The notes beneath the pieces were generated by a model. That model saw only the letters and a list, made by a program, of their open reading frames with translations, made no database searches and had not been told where the DNA came from. A DNA stretch of 41,622 nucleotides from Clostridiaceae bacterium. Its GTDB lineage: Bacteria > Bacillota > Clostridia > Peptostreptococcales > Natronincolaceae. Positions 17,323 to 24,611 of the stretch are shown here, piece after piece. The DNA lies in assembly GCA_018432235.1 (NCBI GenBank), contig JAHDLO010000041.1, positions 1 to 41,622 of the forward strand, written 5' to 3'. A program made the translations under genes and the position numbers. Within the stretch, counting starts at the first letter, position 1. Every line of letters starts with the position of its first letter.

Positions 17323-17600
17323 TTTCATAGGAAAGATCGTTTTTTTCCTATGAAATGGGGGGTGTTAAGGGGTGTGTGTCCCCCTTATTAGAATTAGGAG
17401 GGTACAGCGAAGCGTCCTAGGGCGAGTAGTGTCACGAATAAGTGGCACTGCGGTACGAGCACTGCCTAGACGGTGAGGCAGCGGGGCTCTTGCACCGCAT
17501 GGGTTCCCTGGAAAAGAAACGTGGGGAAGACACTTTTATTATTGGATACATGGACGAGATGGATGTCGTACCAGAGAGATGCTTGGTATGACACATAGCT
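17323..17600 (+). ncRNA. Structured RNA-like element, copy A
   Basis: The element opens with a perfect 12-bp stem (TTTCATAGGAAA 17323-17334, TTTCCTATGAAA 17344-17355). Then come a G-run/C-run hairpin (about 17357-17385), TTATTAGAATTA, and a conserved block from GGAGGGTACAGCGAAGCG. Hairpins follow: AGTGTCAC/GTGGCACT (17428-17449) and CTGCCT/AGGCAG (17462-17481) inside GAGC/GCTC. A nearly identical copy lies at 41459-41622. There is no long ORF inside. Its general look (G-rich 5' hairpin and many stems, dispersed copies) recalls HEARO/omega RNAs of IscB elements, but I cannot confirm that, and no IscB gene is present here. The 3' limit is uncertain; pairing may continue to about 17640. Confidence 0.6.
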
Positions 17601-17730
17601 AATGAAGGAATAAGTGTCAAATGGACCTTTTATTTGACAGTCCGATAGGCAAATGATAAGATAAACAAAAGGAAGATACCAAAAAATTACATAAATGCAA
17701 AGATCATATGTGCACCAGAAGGAGAAGGAC

Positions 17731-18516
17731 ATGAGAATTATAATTTCACCAGCAAAGAGGATGAGGATTGAACACGATGCCTTAGATTACAGAAATTTAC
17801 CTCAGTTTATGGAGAAAACAGAAGTTCTCCTTGAGTACTTGAAGGGATTAAGCTATGAAGAGGCCAAAACGGTATGGCAGTGCAATGACAAAATTGCAGA
17901 CTTGAATTATCACCGTATCCACAGGATGGATTTATATAGCAATTTGACACCCGCCGTTCTTGCCTACGAAGGCATTCAGTATCAGCATTTGGCACCGGGA
18001 ATATTCAGCGCAAAGGAATTTGATTACCTGGAGGAGCATTTACGAATAATGTCGGGATTTTATGGCGTATTGCGGCCCTTTGATGGCGTAACCCCCTATA
18101 GATTAGAAATGCAGGCAAGGCTACAGAAGAATGCTATAGTCTCATTGTACGACTTTTGGGGAGATCTGATGGCTCAAAGCCTTTTTTCAGAAAGCAATTG
18201 TATCGTTAATTTAGCATCGAAGGAATATAGCACATGCATTACTAAGTATTTAGACAGCCACCATCACCTTGTTACTTGTGTTTTTGGTGAAATGGTGAAG
18301 GGTAGGGTGGTGGAAAAGGGTACCATGGTGAAGATGGCAAGAGGTGCGATGGTACGCCATATGGTAGAGCTCCAAATTCAGGATGTTAGGCAGATTAAAG
18401 GCTTTAGGGGCTTGAATTTTGTCTTTTCAGAGGAATTATCAAACGACAATATATATGTATTTCTAAAAGGAGAGGGTAAAGATGCTGGAAACATACATGA
18501 AGGCGCCAAATTTTAA
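17731..18516 (+). CDS. yaaA: Peroxide stress protein YaaA
   Basis: This 261-aa protein starts MRIIISPAKRMR, the diagnostic N-terminus of the YaaA/UPF0246 family. It also has the C-terminal block GEMVKGRVVEKGTMVKMARG followed by FRGLNFVFSEELS. In E. coli YaaA lowers free iron under hydrogen-peroxide stress and binds DNA. A frame opens at 17695, but AAGGAGAAGGAC before the ATG at 17731 and the family N-terminus fix the start. The bcp-type gene starts inside its last 35 bases, so the two stress genes are co-transcribed. Confidence 0.93.
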   Translation: MRIIISPAKRMRIEHDALDYRNLPQFMEKTEVLLEYLKGLSYEEAKTVWQCNDKIADLNYHRIHRMDLYSNLTPAVLAYEGIQYQHLAPGIFSAKEFDYLEEHLRIMSGFYGVLRPFDGVTPYRLEMQARLQKNAIVSLYDFWGDLMAQSLFSESNCIVNLASKEYSTCITKYLDSHHHLVTCVFGEMVKGRVVEKGTMVKMARGAMVRHMVELQIQDVRQIKGFRGLNFVFSEELSNDNIYVFLKGEGKDAGNIHEGAKF

Positions 18517-18934
18517 TTTATTGGACAAAGAGGGAAATGAAGTTGCTTTATCGGATTTTTTAGGAAAAAGGGTAGTGCTGTATTTTTATCCAAAGGATAA
18601 TACCCCTGGCTGCACCCGACAGGCCTGCAGCTTTGCATTGCTTTATGAAGAGTTTCAGGCTAGGGATGTCATTGTCATCGGAATCAGCAAGGACAGTATT
18701 TCATCACATAAGAAATTTGCTGAAAAGCACAACCTACCCTTTATATTGCTGGCAGACCCTGAGCTGCAGGCGATTAAGGCCTATGACGTATGGCAGGAGA
18801 AAAAGCTTTATGGCAAGGTAAGCATGGGGGTAGTGCGGTCTACCTATATTATAGATGAAAAGGGATTCATTGAGATGGTTATGCCAAAGGTGAAGCCAGA
18901 TACCAACGCAGCAGAGATTCTAAGCTATTTATAA
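18482..18934 (+). CDS. bcp: Peroxiredoxin, BCP family
   Basis: This 150-aa thiol peroxidase has the peroxidatic Cys in KDNTPGCTRQACSF and a second Cys five residues later, the pattern of atypical 2-Cys BCP. Other family blocks are KRVVLYFYPKD, VIGISKDS, LLADPELQAIKAYDVW and RSTYIIDEKG. It reduces hydrogen and organic peroxides with thioredoxin in the cytoplasm. GGAGAGGG lies inside the end of yaaA and supports the ATG at 18482. The stop is followed three bases later by the REP-like repeat that opens the RAYT unit. Confidence 0.94.
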   Translation: MLETYMKAPNFNLLDKEGNEVALSDFLGKRVVLYFYPKDNTPGCTRQACSFALLYEEFQARDVIVIGISKDSISSHKKFAEKHNLPFILLADPELQAIKAYDVWQEKKLYGKVSMGVVRSTYIIDEKGFIEMVMPKVKPDTNAAEILSYL

Positions 18935-18937
18935 ACA

Positions 18938-18964
18938 AGTCACGGGGACGCTTTGTTTGGCACG
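18938..18964 (+). repeat. REP-like repeat, left flank of the RAYT gene
   Basis: AGTCACGGGGACGCTTTG followed by TTTGGCACG. With the reverse copy at 19741-19767 it brackets the RAYT gene as inverted repeats. Confidence 0.97.
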
Positions 18965-18998
18965 CCAATATCCAATTAAATGTAAATGGGGGATGAGA

Positions 18999-19739
18999 AT
19001 GCCGAGAAATGCAAGAGAAAAAAGTGAAACTGGTATCTATCATATTATGATGAGAGGGATCGATAAAAGGGATATTTTTATCCAAGAAGCTGATTATCAC
19101 AGATTTCTCCATCATATGGAAAAGGCAAAGCAGAAAAGTGGTTTTTTACTTTTAGGCTATTGTCTGATGACAAATCATGTGCATTTACTGATAAAAGAGG
19201 GAAATGAAGAAATTGGTGACGCCATTAAGCGAATTAATGTAGGCTATGCACAGTATTACAATATGAGGTATGATAGAGCAGGTCATCTTTTTCAAAACAG
19301 ATTTAGAAGCGAGCCGGTTAATGACGACAGATATTTGCTAACAGTATTGAGATATATTCACCAGAATCCATTAAAGGCTGGCATTGTTAAGCGTGGCTGC
19401 GACTATAAATGGAGCAGCTATGGGTTGTATTTAAATTTGAATGAGGCAATAATTGACAAAGATATCATCTTAACATATTTTTCAAGCATTGCAGATTTTA
19501 TAGAATATAACAATGCAATCAACAATGATGCTTGCCTAGAATATCAACAGAGGAAAAGATATACAGATGATGAGCTCATGAAGGCTATAGAAGACTTGTT
19601 GGAAAATGAGAGCTTAAGTTCAGCAAGTAGAATTGTAAGAAATGGTATATTAAAAAGGATAAAAGAGGAAACCGGAGCCAGTGTAAGGCAGCTGGAGCGA
19701 GTGCTTAATATCGGCAGAAATATAATTCTGAAGGCATAA
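18999..19739 (+). CDS. REP-associated tyrosine transposase (RAYT, Y1/HUH)
   Basis: This 246-aa protein has the IS200-like Y1 domain: GIYHIMMRGIDKRDIF at the N-terminus, the HUH metal motif in CLMTNHVHLL (H60, H62) and the helix VGYAQYYNMRYDRAGHLFQN with the candidate catalytic Tyr. RFRSEPV and LRYIHQNPLKAGIV are standard in this group. The C-terminus (ASVRQLERVLNIGR) resembles a DnaA-like helix-turn-helix. RAYTs nick and join single-stranded DNA at REP hairpins. GGGGG seven bases upstream selects the ATG at 18999; earlier TTG starts would run into the repeat. Inverted repeats flank it within 40 nt on the left and 2 nt on the right. Confidence 0.95.
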   Translation: MPRNAREKSETGIYHIMMRGIDKRDIFIQEADYHRFLHHMEKAKQKSGFLLLGYCLMTNHVHLLIKEGNEEIGDAIKRINVGYAQYYNMRYDRAGHLFQNRFRSEPVNDDRYLLTVLRYIHQNPLKAGIVKRGCDYKWSSYGLYLNLNEAIIDKDIILTYFSSIADFIEYNNAINNDACLEYQQRKRYTDDELMKAIEDLLENESLSSASRIVRNGILKRIKEETGASVRQLERVLNIGRNIILKA

Positions 19740-19740
19740 G

Positions 19741-19767
19741 GTGTCAAACAAAGCGTCCCGGTGGCAC
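19741..19767 (-). repeat. REP-like repeat, right flank of the RAYT gene
   Basis: GTGTCAAACAAAGCGTCCCG followed by GTGGCAC, with one change from the consensus (CCCGG instead of CCCCG). It begins two bases after the RAYT stop and directly abuts the AGGAGG ribosome-binding site of the next gene. Confidence 0.95.
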
Positions 19768-19780
19768 AGGAGGAAAGGGC

Positions 19781-20302
19781 TTGAAATTATTGATCTTTGG
19801 AATTGTGGCCAGTGGGAAGACAACCCTTGCCGCAAAATTAGCTCTAAAATACAATATACCCCATTATGAGGGTGATTGCATAGCCTATGGCTTTCCAGGA
19901 GAAGAAAGATACAAGAGAACTGATAGCCAGCAGCAGAGCATTATTTCAGAAATTGATGAAAAAGGACAATGGATTATCGAGGGCACCTATCGCGAGAGTC
20001 AAAAATGTCTTTTTGAAATGGCTGATGTAATTGTTTTTTTAGATATCCCTTTATCAGTAAGGCTGGCTAGGATTCTTACAAGACATATCAAACAAAGGCT
20101 AGGAATAGAAAGCTGCAACTATACACCTAATTTGAAAATGCTAAAGGCAATGTTAAAATGGACATATTGCTTTGAGAAAAAAAGAGATATGTACGAGAAA
20201 ATGCTGCTTGATCACGGAAATAAGCTGATTTGGGTTAAATCCCATAAGGAATTAGAGGGTGAATTACCCCTAATATTTATAAAACGAGGAGGAAATAAAT
20301 GA
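19781..20302 (+). CDS. P-loop kinase-like protein (adenylate kinase/FlaR type)
   Basis: This 173-aa protein has Walker A GIVASGKTTLAAKLA (residues about 7-21), HYEGDCIAYG, WIIEGTYRES and VIVFLDIPLSVRLARILTRH. It belongs to the small nucleotide-kinase-like NTPases annotated as topology modulation or adenylate-kinase-like proteins. The phosphate acceptor is unknown. It starts with TTG at 19781 after AGGAGGAAAGGGC, a ribosome-binding site that touches a REP-like copy. Its end overlaps the lipoprotein start by 4 nt. Confidence 0.8.
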   Translation: MKLLIFGIVASGKTTLAAKLALKYNIPHYEGDCIAYGFPGEERYKRTDSQQQSIISEIDEKGQWIIEGTYRESQKCLFEMADVIVFLDIPLSVRLARILTRHIKQRLGIESCNYTPNLKMLKAMLKWTYCFEKKRDMYEKMLLDHGNKLIWVKSHKELEGELPLIFIKRGGNK

Positions 20303-20916
20303 AAAAAATATTTAGCTTTATGGTGGTTATGCTTTGCTTGATTTTAGGCTTGGCAGGCTGTAGTCCAGGTAAAGATGGGGCTTTGGGAGCAGTTGGCAAA
20401 GTTGAAACACCTGAGGATGCTGTAACAAGTGCTCTAAATGCAACACGTGATTTAAATATGGAGGGTATAAAAAAATACTTCGGTACGAAGGATATCCTCG
20501 GAGATGAGGGTGCTTTGGCAGAAGATGGGGAAAATATAAGGTATTTCGTCAAAAATTTAAAGTTTAAGGTACTATCCTCTGAAATTACCGATAATACTGC
20601 CGTCGTTAAAACGGAAATAACAAACTTAGATATGCTCCCGGTATTTCAAGAATTTTTAGCTAAGGGCCTGGAGGCAGCTTTTCAAAATGCCTTTGCAGAA
20701 AAACCCTTAAGCGAGGAAGAATTGGAAAAAAGCACTGAGGCGCTGCTAATCAGCTTATTGGAAGATGCTAAACAAACCACCACGGTTGTCGTGGAGATTA
20801 AGCTGTCAAAGGAAGGGGACAGCTGGAAAATAGATATGGATGAGATTTTACAAAATGCCATGTTTGGTGGCCTAATCGATGTTGGGGAAATGCTGCAGCA
20901 GGGCTTTGGAAATTAA
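20299..20916 (+). CDS. Lipoprotein of unknown function
   Basis: This 205-aa protein has a signal peptide and lipobox LGLAGC (Cys at residue 21), so it is anchored on the outer face of the membrane. The mature part begins with a Gly-rich linker, then an alpha+beta region (TPEDAVTSALNATRDLNMEG, TAVVKTEITNLDML, TVVVEIKLSKEGDSWKID). This resembles the DUF4878/NTF2-like lipoproteins in general build; I am not certain of the family. It is coupled to the upstream P-loop gene by a 4-nt overlap and followed by a strong terminator. Confidence 0.8.
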   Translation: MKKIFSFMVVMLCLILGLAGCSPGKDGALGAVGKVETPEDAVTSALNATRDLNMEGIKKYFGTKDILGDEGALAEDGENIRYFVKNLKFKVLSSEITDNTAVVKTEITNLDMLPVFQEFLAKGLEAAFQNAFAEKPLSEEELEKSTEALLISLLEDAKQTTTVVVEIKLSKEGDSWKIDMDEILQNAMFGGLIDVGEMLQQGFGN

Positions 20917-20978
20917 GCATTCGGCTAATCAAATGAATTGAAAAAGGCAAATCATAGCGATTGAAGGCCATAGCCATT

Positions 20979-21014
20979 AAGAGCAGCGGTGTAGTAGACC
21001 GACTGCTCTTTTAT
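20979..21014 (+). terminator. Intrinsic terminator
   Basis: AAGAGCAGCGGT pairs with ACCG-A-CTGCTCTT (one bulged A) around GTAGTAG, then TTTTATAA. It closes the P-loop/lipoprotein unit. Confidence 0.85.
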
Positions 21015-21076
21015 AATTAAGCAGGCTTTTAATTCTGATATAAAAGCATTAAAATAGAAAGAAAGGGGTGAAGGGC

Positions 21077-21559
21077 TTGATTAGAGAGATACTTTTATTA
21101 GGCAATGAGGAACTATATGACATTAGTGATGCTGTGAAGGAAGAGGAGTTATCTAGTATTGCGGCAATTGTGGGGGATTTGCATGATACCCTTATGGATT
21201 ATCGTAAAAAATATGGCGCAGGTCGAGCGATTGCGGCTCCTCAGATTGGTGTAAAGAAGCGGCTAATCTATATGCATATTGATAAACCCGTCGTATTCAT
21301 CAACCCTGTTATGAGCTTCCCTGAGGATGAGATGATGGCGGTTTTGGATGATTGCATGTCATTTCCTGGCCTTTATGTAAGGCTAATGCGTTATAAAAGC
21401 TGTAGCATAACCTACCGGGATCTAGACTGGAAGGAATGCAGTATGGCATTGCAGGGAGATTTGTCGGAGCTTTTGCAGCATGAGTATGACCATCTGGATG
21501 GCATATTGGCCACAATGAGGGCTATTGACAATAAATCCCTTGTTATAAAAATGACTTAG
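21077..21559 (+). CDS. def: Peptide deformylase-like protein with altered motif 2
   Basis: This 160-aa protein follows the deformylase pattern: motif 1 GRAIAAPQIG, motif 2 region DDCMSFPG and motif 3 HEYDHLDG. The metal Cys and both His are kept. Motif 2 is normally EGCLS; here Glu-Gly is Asp-Asp and Leu is Met. It could be a divergent second deformylase, or an enzyme acting on another formylated substrate. The usual fmt/priA neighbours of the housekeeping def are absent. AAAGGGG eight bases upstream favours the TTG at 21077; a GTG at 21068 is the alternative. Confidence 0.8.
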   Translation: MIREILLLGNEELYDISDAVKEEELSSIAAIVGDLHDTLMDYRKKYGAGRAIAAPQIGVKKRLIYMHIDKPVVFINPVMSFPEDEMMAVLDDCMSFPGLYVRLMRYKSCSITYRDLDWKECSMALQGDLSELLQHEYDHLDGILATMRAIDNKSLVIKMT

Positions 21560-21570
21560 CCCTACCAAAG

Positions 21571-21632
21571 GTGCCAAGGGGACGCTTTGTTTGGCACGTT
21601 TTGTATATCAAACAAAGCGTCCCCATGGCACG
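21571..21632. repeat. Inverted pair of REP-like repeats between convergent genes
   Basis: A forward copy (21571-21598) and a reverse copy (21607-21632), both of the CTTTG type, face each other across 8 nt and can form a long hairpin. It sits between the convergent def-like and membrane-protein genes and could end transcription from both sides. The reverse copy also encodes the end of the membrane protein. Confidence 0.95.
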
Positions 21633-22111
21633 TATACTATTGTTGCGATAAGCACTGCAAAAATAATTGCCAATACAATTCCCTTTATAAAGCCTATGAA
21701 ATGAAACCTATAATCTTTATAAGCAGGATTACCCTTGGTGCCGGGAATAATCATAAAATCTGGATTGATCCAACAAAAAATCAGCCAGTCCAGAATTAGC
21801 AAATCGGCAGTATTCCATATCATAAAGACAACAAAGACATGAAGAAACAGGTAAGGAAAAGCGCCAACGACATTTTTATAGGTGCTATAAATGGTAAATA
21901 TAAGATATATAACAACGATTGCCAACATTGGCAAAGCCATCCTAAGCAATCCTTTTTTCTCAGCTTTTGTTTGTGGCGCTACGGATGACACGATTTGAGA
22001 TGGATAGCTCTTCATTTCATACCTCGGGTTTACCTTTAGAATTACGGATATCCAACTACATATTACAACAGAAATAATTGCACCATCGATTAACGCCTTA
22101 CTCCAGAACAT
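21608..22111 (-). CDS. Membrane protein of unknown function with a repeat-encoded C-terminus
   Basis: This 167-aa protein has four predicted helices: about residues 8-26, 60-78 (LPMLAIVVIYLIFTIYSTY), 86-115 and 142-162. The motifs NTADLLILDWLIFCWINPDF and GTKGNPAYKDYRFHFIGFIK are distinctive, and I recall similar unnamed Firmicutes membrane proteins without assigned function. It ends VYVPWGRFV with a TGA stop, and this PWGRFV end is read from a REP-like repeat (21607-21632). The helix before it is complete, so the fold is probably intact. It is divergent from the TetR gene at 22278, which may control it. Confidence 0.8.
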   Translation of the reverse strand: MFWSKALIDGAIISVVICSWISVILKVNPRYEMKSYPSQIVSSVAPQTKAEKKGLLRMALPMLAIVVIYLIFTIYSTYKNVVGAFPYLFLHVFVVFMIWNTADLLILDWLIFCWINPDFMIIPGTKGNPAYKDYRFHFIGFIKGIVLAIIFAVLIATIVYVPWGRFV

Positions 22112-22161
22112 CGTATAACTCCCCCTATCAATTTTTCGGATTTAAAGAACTCGATACAAAG

Positions 22162-22260
22162 TGCCACATTTGTACCATTTGTATGATTGTAGTATAATAT
22201 TCTTGAATAAAAAAAACAAGGGCTACGCCTTAAGTGGTACAAAATTTTGATATTGTGGCA
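22162..22260. promoter_or_regulatory. Promoter and candidate operator between TetR and membrane-protein genes
   Basis: TTGTAC (22170-22175), 17 nt and TATAAT (22193-22198) form a good promoter for the TetR gene. It lies inside TGCCACA-TT-TGTACCA (22162-22177). A similar arrangement in reverse, TGGTACAAAA...TATTGTGGCA, occupies 22235-22260. These inverted related blocks flank the start region and could be operators for the TetR protein. The promoter is a motif match; the operator is an inference. Confidence 0.5.
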
Positions 22261-22277
22261 TTTGTCAGGAGGCTACT

Positions 22278-22832
22278 ATGCAAAAAACACAAAATAAAAT
22301 AGCACTAAAATCACAGGAGATGTTAATCGAAGCTTTAATTCAATTATTAAAGCTAAAGGAATATAAAGAAATCTCCATAAGTGAAATTACTTCTACAGCA
22401 GGCCTAGATAGAAAAACCTTCTATCGAAACTTTGATGCAAAGGAGGATCTTTTAAAGCAGTATTGTCACTCACTGGCATTGGAAATGGTTGAAGGTATTA
22501 AAAGGAAGGGGAACTTAAGTCGCAGAAATGATATAACGGTCTCTTTTTTTGAAATGTGGTCCAGTCATTTGGAATTGCTAAGAATTTTGAAGAAGAATAA
22601 GCTTCATTATCTGTTGCTGGAGGAATTTTATGAGATGCTATCTATCGTGAGAAAAGAGTTAAGACCTGAGCTGGATAGCAGTATGATCACTGAGGAGATA
22701 CAGTATGCACTGGATTTTAATATTGGAGGCTATTGGAATCTTTTATTTCGATGGTTGGAGGAGGATTTCAAAATGTCGCCTAAGGAAATGGCGGATATCA
22801 TAGACCGCTTGTTTAATGATAATGAAGAATAA
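22278..22832 (+). CDS. TetR/AcrR-family regulator
   Basis: This 184-aa protein has a clear N-terminal TetR helix-turn-helix (ISISEITSTAGLDRKTFYRN followed by FDAKEDLLKQYC) and an all-helical C-terminal ligand domain ending WLEEDFKMSPKEMADIIDRL, the style of the clostridial TetR group. AGGAGG precedes the ATG. It is divergent from the membrane protein at 21608-22111, its likeliest target together with itself. Ligand unknown. Confidence 0.9.
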   Translation: MQKTQNKIALKSQEMLIEALIQLLKLKEYKEISISEITSTAGLDRKTFYRNFDAKEDLLKQYCHSLALEMVEGIKRKGNLSRRNDITVSFFEMWSSHLELLRILKKNKLHYLLLEEFYEMLSIVRKELRPELDSSMITEEIQYALDFNIGGYWNLLFRWLEEDFKMSPKEMADIIDRLFNDNEE

Positions 22833-23028
22833 TGGCGTAGAATATGATTGTCTTTTAAAAAATCAATCTGATATAATTTTTAATGTCTTACGGGCAGGCT
22901 GACGGGTATTTAAGGTTTAATCAGCTGATGCAAAGGTATATATAAACAAATACAGGAATTTGCATACATCATCTAAGGTGATAATAGTTGTGGAAGGCAG
23001 TTAAATAATAGCATGAGGAGGTATAACA

Positions 23029-23910
23029 ATGCAGAAGCTAATCCCAAGTTTATGGTATGACAATGAAGCCCTTGAAGCGGCAAAGTGGTACACCAGCCTA
23101 TTTGAAGATTCAGCTATTATTAATGTAAGAACCATTAAAGACACACCCTCCGGTGACTCTGAGCTGGTGGATTTTAAGCTGGCGGGCTTACGGTTTTCAG
23201 CTATAAGTGCAGGCCCCTATTTTAAGCTTAATCCTTCAATTTCCTTGATGGTGGCCTGTAGCAGCAAAGAGGAGGTAGACCGCCTTTATAGCAGCCTTGC
23301 TAATGGTGGGGCAGAGCTTATGCCCTTGGGCGAATATCCCTTCAGCAAATGGTATGCCTGGGTGCAGGATAGGTATGGACTAAGCTGGCAGCTGATGCTG
23401 GTTGATAACGTGGTGGCTCATCAGAAAATCCGACTAAACCTACTATTTACAGAAGAAGCCTGTGGGAAAGCAGAGGCTGCCATAGACTATTACACCTCGA
23501 TTTTTAAAGAGGCCAGCAAGGGCTTTGTTAATTATTATGCCCCCGGTGAGGCAACAGATTTGAGAGCTAAGCTAAACTATGGAGAGCTGAAGCTTTTAGG
23601 TATGGATATAGTCGTCATGGATCATGGCTATGGTGGTGATTTCACCTTCAACGAAGCCTTTTCTCTTATGGTGCTCTGTGAAACTCAAGAGGAAATTGAT
23701 TATTATTGGGATCGGCTATCCTTTGTTCCTGAAGCAGAGCAATGCGGATGGTTAAAGGATCAATTTGGTTTATCCTGGCAGATATCCCCAACGATTATGG
23801 ATCAGGTGATGATGGAGGGTACAGAGGAAGAGGTTAAGCGGGTAACCGCGGCTTTTTTACAGATGAAGAAGTTTGATATTGCGGAGCTTCAAAGAGCCAA
23901 GCGAGGATAA
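23029..23910 (+). CDS. Tandem VOC (PhnB-like) protein
   Basis: This 293-aa protein has two copies of the PhnB/3-demethylubiquinone-methyltransferase-like domain (Pfam 3-dmu-9_3-mt) of the glyoxalase/VOC superfamily. Copy 1 has LIPSLWYDNEALEAAKWYTS, WYAWVQDRYGLSWQLML and a KLAGLRFSAISAGP strand; copy 2 begins RLNLLFTEEACGKAEAAIDY and ends CGWLKDQFGLSWQISP. Such proteins are common, and their substrate is usually unknown. AGGAGG precedes the ATG. It is followed by a strong terminator, so it appears to be a single-gene unit. Confidence 0.88.
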   Translation: MQKLIPSLWYDNEALEAAKWYTSLFEDSAIINVRTIKDTPSGDSELVDFKLAGLRFSAISAGPYFKLNPSISLMVACSSKEEVDRLYSSLANGGAELMPLGEYPFSKWYAWVQDRYGLSWQLMLVDNVVAHQKIRLNLLFTEEACGKAEAAIDYYTSIFKEASKGFVNYYAPGEATDLRAKLNYGELKLLGMDIVVMDHGYGGDFTFNEAFSLMVLCETQEEIDYYWDRLSFVPEAEQCGWLKDQFGLSWQISPTIMDQVMMEGTEEEVKRVTAAFLQMKKFDIAELQRAKRG

Positions 23911-23925
23911 TAACGAGGAAATTAG

Positions 23926-23965
23926 AAAGCTCTTCAATGGTAGTATTGCCATTGGGGGGCTTTTT
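23926..23965 (+). terminator. Intrinsic terminator
   Basis: AAAGCTCTTCAATGG pairs over all 15 positions (with three G-U pairs) with CCATTGGGGGGCTTT, loop TAGTATTG, followed by TTTTT overlap. Confidence 0.88.
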
Positions 23966-23982
23966 ATGTCGGTAACAGCAGC

Positions 23983-24356
23983 TTAAATATTGATAGCAGT
24001 AATCCAAAAGCATATAGCAGCTGCAATAGAAAGCGGTGTTGTGAAATATTTCTCCTTTTTGCTATGAGATAAAAAATTCATGATGGTGTTTAATGACATA
24101 TAGGCAGCAAAAAACAGGCAAATGTACTTTGTAGCTTTTACTGAAAACCATAGAGGGAAAAAGCCCCCAGCCTGTAGGAAAATAATAATTGCGAAAGCTT
24201 GGATCACAAAGGAGATTGCAGCCATAAATCACAGCTTCTTAGGTAGAATCCTATACCTTCCCCTCATGGTGTTTCCCCAAGAGGTAAGCCGCATGCAACA
24301 AGTATTGTCAGGATAGCAACAATAGAAAACAAGAAAGCGCCAAGAATTGCAACCAT
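23983..24356 (-). pseudogene. Broken small membrane protein gene
   Basis: Reading the minus strand from ATG 24356 gives a membrane segment ending in VACGLPLGETP and a stop. One frame over, the next bases read MRGRYRILPKKL, a TGA, then FMAAISFVIQAFAIIIFLQ and on to NTIMNFLSHSKKEKYFTTP. I recall intact clostridial proteins in which LPLGE, GGKYK-LPKK and the MAAISF helix follow each other in one frame. So this gene of about 125 codons carries one frameshift and one nonsense mutation. The reconstruction is directly visible; the family memory is approximate and the function is unknown. Confidence 0.65.
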
Positions 24357-24611
24357 TGAAATTTTACCTAACCTTATAAAACATGATTTGTATTAATTTT
24401 ATTTTTTATAAAGTGTTTTCCAGTATCTATTAAATCGTTATGCTCTATAAAGCCTGGCGTTGGCAGCTGTGATAGATGTTTTAATAATCAAATAGGCATA
24501 GCATGCTTTCTTTAGAAGAATAATGTAAAGTAGTAATAACATTTTAGGTTAGTATGTATTGGTGGATTATTTATATATCTACTATATAATTGAATCATGG
24601 AGGTGAAAAAT

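Noticed and set aside
17323..17600. Element considered as a group II intron
   Set aside because: No GUGYG start, no domain 5 motif and no reverse transcriptase gene.
18957..18998. Longer RAYT start (TTG) inside the repeat
   Set aside because: It adds residues unlike the family and lacks a ribosome-binding site; GGGGG before ATG 18999 and the MPRN start fit better.
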